64,000 nt of DNA from Rubrobacter_D sp963840835 (GTDB lineage: Bacteria; Actinomycetota; Rubrobacteria; Rubrobacterales; Rubrobacteraceae), in the NCBI GenBank assembly GCA_963840835.1, contig CAWJAM010000006.1:62001-126000 (forward strand), given 5' to 3'. Below the pieces are notes generated by a model. It saw only the letters and a list, made by a program, of their open reading frames with translations, was not told where the DNA came from and searched no databases. Below, one piece after another: positions 59,714 through 64,000 of this stretch. How positions within the stretch are numbered: the stretch's first letter is position 1; each line of letters starts with the position of its first letter. The position numbers and the translations under genes were made by a program.

Positions 59714-61243
59714 ATGTGCGGAATCGTCGGCGGCTACGGAGGCATGAACCACGAGACCGCCTCGCGCATGCTGGCGCGCGTCGTCCACAGGGGGCCTGAC
59801 GACGAGGGGCGCATCGAGGTCGCTGGGAACGTGCTCGGCCACAGGCGTCTCTCCATCGTCGACGTGGAGGGTGGCAAGCAGCCGCTCGTTACGCCTGACG
59901 GCGGCCTCTACCTCGTCGGCAACGGTGAGGTGTACAACCACGAGGAGATCAGGGAGACCCTCCAAGACGGTGACCTGAGCACACGCTCGGACAACGAGGT
60001 GGCGCTGCGCCTCGTCGCCGAGCGGGGACCAGACGCCCTCTCCGAGCTGCTCGGGATGTTCGCGTTTCTGATCGCCGGCGAGAACGGCGACTTTATCGCG
60101 GCCCGCGACCCCGTCGGGATAAAGCCGCTGTACTGGGCGCGCCGCGACGGCCTCGTCCACTTCGCCTCGGAGATGAGCGCCTTCGACGAAATTTGGCAGC
60201 CCGACGTCGAGTCGTTTCCGCCTGGCCACTACTGGACCCCAGAGGGCGGCCTCGTCCAGTTCGCCGCGCCGGTCCCGCCCAAAGACGAGCTGGAGCACTT
60301 CGACGGACCGGGCGAGCCGGGCGCCTCGATACCGGACGGGATCCTCGAGAAGGTCAGGGACCGTCTCATCAGGACGGTCAGGCGGCAGATGATGGGCGAC
60401 GTGCCCGTTGGCGTATTTCTCTCAGGGGGCCTCGACTCCAGCCTCGTCGCCGCCATCGCCGCCCGCTGGTACGAGGGACGCGGCGAGAGGCTAAAGACGT
60501 TCGCCGTCGGCCTCGAAGACTCTCCCGATCTCCTGGCTGCCCGCGCCGTCGCCGAGTACCTGGATACCGAGCACCACGAGAGCGTGTACACCGCGGAGGA
60601 GGCGCTCGGGGTGCTGCCCACCGTAGTCCGTACCATCGAGAGCTTCGACCCCTCGCTGGTACGTAGCGCCGTCCCCAACTACATCCTCGCCGGGTTCACC
60701 GCGGAGCACGTCAAAGTCGTCTTGACCGGTGAGGGTGCGGATGAAATCTTCGCCGGCTACGAGTACCTGGAGGACTTCCGGACGGAAGACGAGTTGCACG
60801 CCGAACTCGTCAGGACCATCGAGGGGTTGCACGACCTGAATTTGCAGAGGGCCGACCGCGTAACGATGGCGCACGGCCTCGAGGCGCGGGTGCCTTTTCT
60901 GGAGCTGGATATGATCTCACTCGGGCTCTCGTTGCCCGCGGGGTGGAAGCTCGCGGGAGAGGACCAGGACGAGAAGAGGCTTCTGCGCCAGGCGTTCGAA
61001 GGGTGGCTCCCCGACGACTTCCTGTGGCGCAAGAAGGCGCAGTTCGGGGACGGTTCGGGCGCCGCCTCAGTCCTCAAGGCGCGCATGGAGGAGAGCGTCA
61101 CAGAGGAAGAGTTCGAACGCGAGCGCCGCGAGGTCGAGCCGCCCTTGCGCACCCGCGAGGAGGTCGCCTACTACCGCATCTTCGCCGAAGACCTCGGGGA
61201 GGTGCGTCCAAAGCGCACCATCGGACGCTTCGCCACAGCCTGA
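59714..61243 (+). CDS. asnB: Asparagine synthase (glutamine-hydrolysing)
   Basis: A 509-residue enzyme, ATP-dependent amide transfer from glutamine to aspartate. Glutaminase domain begins MCGIVGGYGG with Cys2; RRLSIVDVEGGKQPL; GEVYNHEEIRE. The synthetase domain has the PP-loop VFLSGGLDSSLVAAIAARW near residue 240, LTGEGADEIFAGYEYLEDF near 340 and DRVTMAHGLEARVPFLELD near 385. GGAG-type site before the ATG. Possibly makes asparagine or amidates another acid. Confidence 0.93.
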   Translation: MCGIVGGYGGMNHETASRMLARVVHRGPDDEGRIEVAGNVLGHRRLSIVDVEGGKQPLVTPDGGLYLVGNGEVYNHEEIRETLQDGDLSTRSDNEVALRLVAERGPDALSELLGMFAFLIAGENGDFIAARDPVGIKPLYWARRDGLVHFASEMSAFDEIWQPDVESFPPGHYWTPEGGLVQFAAPVPPKDELEHFDGPGEPGASIPDGILEKVRDRLIRTVRRQMMGDVPVGVFLSGGLDSSLVAAIAARWYEGRGERLKTFAVGLEDSPDLLAARAVAEYLDTEHHESVYTAEEALGVLPTVVRTIESFDPSLVRSAVPNYILAGFTAEHVKVVLTGEGADEIFAGYEYLEDFRTEDELHAELVRTIEGLHDLNLQRADRVTMAHGLEARVPFLELDMISLGLSLPAGWKLAGEDQDEKRLLRQAFEGWLPDDFLWRKKAQFGDGSGAASVLKARMEESVTEEEFERERREVEPPLRTREEVAYYRIFAEDLGEVRPKRTIGRFATA

Positions 61244-61245
61244 CA

Positions 61246-61280
61246 GCGGGTTGCGGAAGGTCAACCGTTCCGCAACCCGC
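61246..61280 (+). terminator. 13-bp perfect hairpin after asnB
   Basis: Arms 61246-61258 and 61268-61280 pair exactly; the loop contains GGTCAACC. It starts 3 bases past the asnB stop. Confidence 0.75.
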
Positions 61281-61340
61281 GCTTTCAGCGGTCAGCTATC
61301 AGCCAAAAACAAGGAGGTGACCGCTGATGTCTGAAAGCGC
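61279..61340. repeat. Inverted repeat GCGCTTTCAG/CTGAAAGCGC
   Basis: 10-bp perfect arms at 61279-61288 and 61331-61340 flank short TCAGC/GCTGA units. It connects the asnB hairpin to the micro-ORF and the next hairpin. Confidence 0.6.
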
Positions 61341-61380
61341 GGTACGCAAAAAGGTTCACCCTCTTTGCGTACCGCTTTAG
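61327..61380 (+). CDS. Micro-ORF (17 codons) with a perfect Shine-Dalgarno
   Basis: ATG at 61327, product MSESAVRKKVHPLCVPL, TAG at 61378-61380. The ten bases AAGGAGGTGA at 61311-61320 match the full anti-Shine-Dalgarno of 16S rRNA, six bases before the ATG. The whole ORF overlaps the 12-bp hairpin at 61339-61375, so translation and hairpin folding would compete. It may be a leader peptide or chance. Confidence 0.3.
   Translation: MSESAVRKKVHPLCVPL
61339..61375. terminator. 12-bp perfect hairpin GCGGTACGCAAA
   Basis: Arms 61339-61350 and 61364-61375, loop containing GGTTCACC. Related in layout to the hairpins at 45855, 56873, 57983 and 61246. Confidence 0.7.
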
Positions 61381-61715
61381 TAGCGTCGCTTGCGGGCGTG
61401 CGAGTTGTCCATCAGCAGGGAGAACCCGCCGGTGATGCCGGCCTCCATCGGGGACCCTAACGTGCCGGGGCCTCGATCCGGCTCCCTCGACCTCTCGGTC
61501 TCGGCGTGTGTTTCAACCGCGGACTTCTTGCGAGTTCGAGGATGGACCAGGTAGTGCAAGGCGGCGGCTATCGCGGAGATCGGGCCTACCCTCGTCGAAG
61601 CGTGGCCACCGACCGTCTCGGGCTGCAATCCTGCGACCGTTTCGTCCTTTACCGTCTTCTCCACCTCAGCCTTCCTTCCGTTTTCGTGCCGCTTGGACAC
61701 TGCCCTTACGAGCAT
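61377..61715 (-). CDS. Doubtful hypothetical protein
   Basis: A 112-residue frame, basic and charged with one mildly hydrophobic segment (GPISAIAAALHYLVHP). No family recognised, and both ends overlap repeat-like sequence. It could be spurious; the 512-bp stretch 61381-61892 otherwise contains no supported gene, only GCTGACAAG/GAAGCCGAAG-like repeats at 61760-61862. Confidence 0.25.
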   Translation of the reverse strand: MLVRAVSKRHENGRKAEVEKTVKDETVAGLQPETVGGHASTRVGPISAIAAALHYLVHPRTRKKSAVETHAETERSREPDRGPGTLGSPMEAGITGGFSLLMDNSHARKRRY

Positions 61716-61759
61716 GAACTATCGGGGAAGCCAGCGCATCACTCAATTGCAGTATTTTC

Positions 61760-61862
61760 CTGACAAGGCGCCCAAGGCGAAGCCGAAGGCGCCGGGCTGA
61801 CAAGCGAAGGCGTTAGCCTGATGCGTGCTGACAAGCGGAGGCGAAGCCGAAGCGTGCTGATA
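61760..61862. repeat. Imperfect repeats of GCTGACAAGCG and AGGCGAAGCCGAAG
   Basis: Units such as CTGACAAG (61760, 61797, 61829) and GGCGAAGCCGAAG (61776, 61840) alternate just upstream of the BKACE gene. Part of the wider GCTGA-type intergenic pattern. Confidence 0.55.
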
Positions 61863-61892
61863 AACTGGTGACTTTAGCGAAGGGAGCGGGGC

Positions 61893-62816
61893 ATGGAGAA
61901 GTTCATCATCAGCGCGGCGATTACGGGCGGCATGACCGTGCCGGGGCAGAGCGAGGCTATCCCCATTACGCCGGAGGAGATCGTGGACTCCGCCGTCGGG
62001 GCGCACAAGGCCGGGGCCGCGATCGTCCACCTCCACGTGCGCGAGCCCGAGACGGGGAAGCCGAGCTCGGACATCGGGCTCTTCCGCGAGGTAGTCGGTG
62101 GGATCAAAGAGCGGTGCGACGTGATCGTCCAACCGACCACCGGCGGAGGTAAGGGGATGACGCTGGAGGAAAGGGCCGCCGTTCTCCCCGAACTGGAGCC
62201 GGAGATGGCGACCTTCAACACGGGCAGCTTCAACTTCGGACTCTTCCCCATCGCCGAGCGGGGCGGGCAGTTCGAGGAGTGGGAGATCGACTACCTCGAA
62301 GGCACCCGCGACTACATCTTCCGCAACACGTTCGCCGACATGGAGACGGTCTGCGCCATGTTCCGCGAGGCCGGAGCCAAACCGGAGCTCGAGGCCTATG
62401 ACGTCGGGCACCTCTACAACATCAAGTACCTGCTTGGCAGAGACCTGCTAGACACCCCCGTGCACGTCCAGTTCGTCCTCGGCGTGATGGGCGCGAACGC
62501 GGCCACCATCGAACAGTTGATGCACATGCGCCGCACGGCTACCGAGCTCTTCGGAGATGACTTCACGTGGTCGGCGGCGGGCGTCGGCTACCCCGCCGAG
62601 TACCACCTCGCCGCGATGTGTTTGATGCTCGGGGGCCACGTGAGGGTTGGCCTCGAAGACAACTTGAGGGTAAGCAGCGAAAAGCGCGCCGACACAAACG
62701 CCGAGCTCGTCGAGAAGGCCGTGGCCCTAGGCGCCATGTTCGACCGGGAGCCGGCCACCCCCGACGAGGCACGCGAGGCCTTCGGGCTCAAAGGCCGTAC
62801 CGCCGTCGCGTTTTGA
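61893..62816 (+). CDS. Beta-keto acid cleavage enzyme (BKACE, DUF849)
   Basis: A 307-residue Zn enzyme that condenses a beta-keto acid with acetyl-CoA to acetoacetate plus an acyl-CoA. Zn ligands HLHVRE in AIVHLHVREPETGKPSSD near residue 46, catalytic/structural PTTGGGKGMTLEER, and GHVRVGLEDNLRVSSEKRAD near 247, all characteristic. The keto-acid specificity is not evident. GGAGCGGGGC precedes the ATG. Confidence 0.92.
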   Translation: MEKFIISAAITGGMTVPGQSEAIPITPEEIVDSAVGAHKAGAAIVHLHVREPETGKPSSDIGLFREVVGGIKERCDVIVQPTTGGGKGMTLEERAAVLPELEPEMATFNTGSFNFGLFPIAERGGQFEEWEIDYLEGTRDYIFRNTFADMETVCAMFREAGAKPELEAYDVGHLYNIKYLLGRDLLDTPVHVQFVLGVMGANAATIEQLMHMRRTATELFGDDFTWSAAGVGYPAEYHLAAMCLMLGGHVRVGLEDNLRVSSEKRADTNAELVEKAVALGAMFDREPATPDEAREAFGLKGRTAVAF

Positions 62817-62916
62817 AGTGACTCGCAGGAGCTTCGACTCGCCGCGAATCGCGCATTCGACCGCGGGCGAATACACGAAGCTGAAGTGCTGACGACCTCC
62901 TATGGAAAGGAACAGC

Positions 62917-63586
62917 ATGAAGAGAGTCTGTGTCTTTGACGTTAACGAGACCCTGCTGGATCTGGCGGCCCTCGACCCGCTCTTCGAGCGGGCTTTCGGC
63001 GACGCTTCGGTGCGGCAACTCTGGTTCAACCAGATGCTCCAGTCGGCTTTTGTGGGCGTTATGACGGACGCTTACACGACGTTCGGGGAGGCGGCTGGCG
63101 CCGCTCTCAGGATGACGGAGGAGCGGCGGGGCGTTGAGGTCTCTGAGGAGGACAGGCTGGAGATCCTGGGCGGACTGCGAGACCTGCCGCCGCACCCCGA
63201 GGTGGCGGAGAGCCTGGACCGTCTGCGCGATGCGGGATTCCGTCTCGCCACCCTGACCAACGGCACGCAGGAGGTCGCGGAGGCCCAGATAGAGAACGCT
63301 GGGCTCACAGAGAGGTTTGAGCAGATCCTCTCCGCCGACACGGCGAGGCGCCTCAAACCGTCCCCCGCCCCTTACAGGATGGCCGCGCGGTCACTAGGCG
63401 TCCCCGACCGCGAAGTGCGACTGGTCGCCGCCCATGCCTGGGACGTTGCGGGCGCCTTGCGCGCCGGGTGCGCCGCGGCGTTCGTCGCCAGGCAGCCCTT
63501 CGACCCGCTCGTCGAGGAGCCGGACGTGTACGGGTGCCGACCTCGCCGAGGTCGCAGACGGGATCATCGCCGCCGAGTCATACTGA
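62917..63586 (+). CDS. Haloacid dehalogenase, type II (HAD superfamily); C-terminal frameshift
   Basis: A ~223-residue hydrolase. Nucleophile Asp in CVFDVNETLLDLAAL at residue ~8, FNQMLQSAFVGVMTDAYTTF, TLTNGTQEVAEAQIENAGL, and catalytic Lys in RLKPSPAPYRMAARSLGV, as in L-2-haloacid dehalogenases. The start at 62917 is preferred because GGAAAGG lies 6 bases before it. Near 63535 the frame shifts; the other frame gives ADLAEVADGIIAAESY and a TGA at 63584-63586, the normal end. The uncorrected frame runs to 63837. Confidence 0.85.
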
Positions 63587-63597
63587 GCGCTGAGGGC

Positions 63598-63633
63598 GCG
63601 CCTTGCGTAGGGCTCGAGCCCTATGCAAGGCGC
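63598..63633. terminator. 18-bp hairpin with one mismatch and no loop
   Basis: Arms 63598-63615 and 63616-63633. It includes the stop codon (63621-63623, minus strand) of the ketopantoate reductase gene and lies between convergent genes, so it can end both transcripts. Confidence 0.75.
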
Positions 63634-64000
63634 TGTAGAACCTCGAACACGTCACGCCCAGGTCGCTGTTCGCCGCGCTCCATTTCGTGCATTAGTTCGA
63701 CGACCCGCTCGTTCGTGGGGGTTTTGACGCCATACTCTCTACCCCGCTCGACGACGCCGCCGTTGATCACGTCTACCTCGGTCTTCGCGCCCTTCTCCAG
63801 ATCCTGGAGCATCGAAGCCTTGGTCGCCCCTGCGTAGCCCATAGCTACTTCGAGGGCTTCGTCGGCCCTTTGCTTGTCTTCCGGACCGCGCACGACGAGC
63901 GACTCGGCGGGGACGCCGAGGACTTCGTCGAGTGTTATCCCCTGTGCCATCCCGACGTCGTAGCCCTCGCGCCAGACGGCTAGTGCCGCCTCCTTTCCGG
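63621..64000 (-). CDS. 2-dehydropantoate 2-reductase (ApbA/PanE family), C-terminal part (5' end outside window)
   Basis: About 125 residues visible; the frame is open to the window edge (GKEAALAVWREGYDVGMAQG precedes the internal ATG at 63950). ATKASMLQDLEKGAKTEVDV followed by INGGVVERGREYGVKTPTNE matches the C-terminal domain of ketopantoate reductases (Ser/Asp/Lys active-site residues in KASMLQDLEKGAKTEVD). It makes pantoate for CoA, or reduces another 2-keto acid. The stop codon lies in the hairpin. Confidence 0.88.
   Translation of the reverse strand, partial: GKEAALAVWREGYDVGMAQGITLDEVLGVPAESLVVRGPEDKQRADEALEVAMGYAGATKASMLQDLEKGAKTEVDVINGGVVERGREYGVKTPTNERVVELMHEMERGEQRPGRDVFEVLQRLA

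Overview
The window is high-GC DNA with dense coding, few and short intergenic gaps and many GTG/TTG starts. Protein content points to an actinobacterium of the Rubrobacter type: a group 2 sigma-70 factor, an ECF sigma with a zinc-finger anti-sigma, acyl-CoA and B12 metabolism, and IS1182/IS630/IS5 scraps. The genus is inferred from overall gene character, not from a search. No rRNA, tRNA or CRISPR array was seen.

Layout. 1-4.6 kb: the end of a heavy-metal RND pump, a truncated lipoprotein whose start lies in a 46-bp perfect palindrome, an XRE regulator and a chimeric PhoX fragment. 4.7-19.8 kb: one long minus-strand block. In transcription order it holds a glycogen synthase-GH57 fusion, an ABC exporter, a sulfatase-fold protein with an inserted DUF5666-like region, a second alkaline-phosphatase-superfamily phosphodiesterase, an exported ELWxxDGT repeat protein, and four consecutive aminoglycoside-phosphotransferase (APH)-fold proteins, two of which lack the catalytic HGD aspartate. 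This block is the best candidate for an undescribed system; I infer that it makes, phosphorylates and exports a glycan- or phosphodiester-containing compound.

19.8-22.7 kb: a mobile-element graveyard with two ~400-bp direct repeats, three transposase fragments and a lipoprotein pseudogene. 22.9-35.6 kb: mostly lipid, CoA and small-molecule metabolism (acyl-CoA synthetase, sulfotransferase-like, MFS, CocE hydrolase, two SDRs, thioesterase, enoyl-CoA hydratase, B12-binding domain). 35.7-47.5 kb: a Vps62-like membrane protein, FAD oxidase, FAH hydrolase, PdxH-type oxidase, a damaged histidine kinase with its response regulator, an amidotransferase, an FUSC transporter and RidA. 47.5-64 kb: a GH31 sulfoquinovosidase-like enzyme, an ECF sigma/anti-sigma pair, NudC, a large FAD/Fe-S oxidase, a nuclease-fold protein, a sigma-70 factor, nitrilase, asparagine synthase, BKACE, haloacid dehalogenase and the end of a ketopantoate reductase.

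Two window-wide patterns stand out. First, many gaps carry short tandem GCTGA-core repeats (7-8 bp period), often as inverted pairs, beside long hairpins with related stems; some genes take their last codons from these repeats. Second, single-base frameshifts are frequent (kinase 3, the ELWxxDGT gene at least four times, the sulfatase, histidine kinase, GH31 and haloacid dehalogenase), so either the assembly has indel errors or the genome is decaying.
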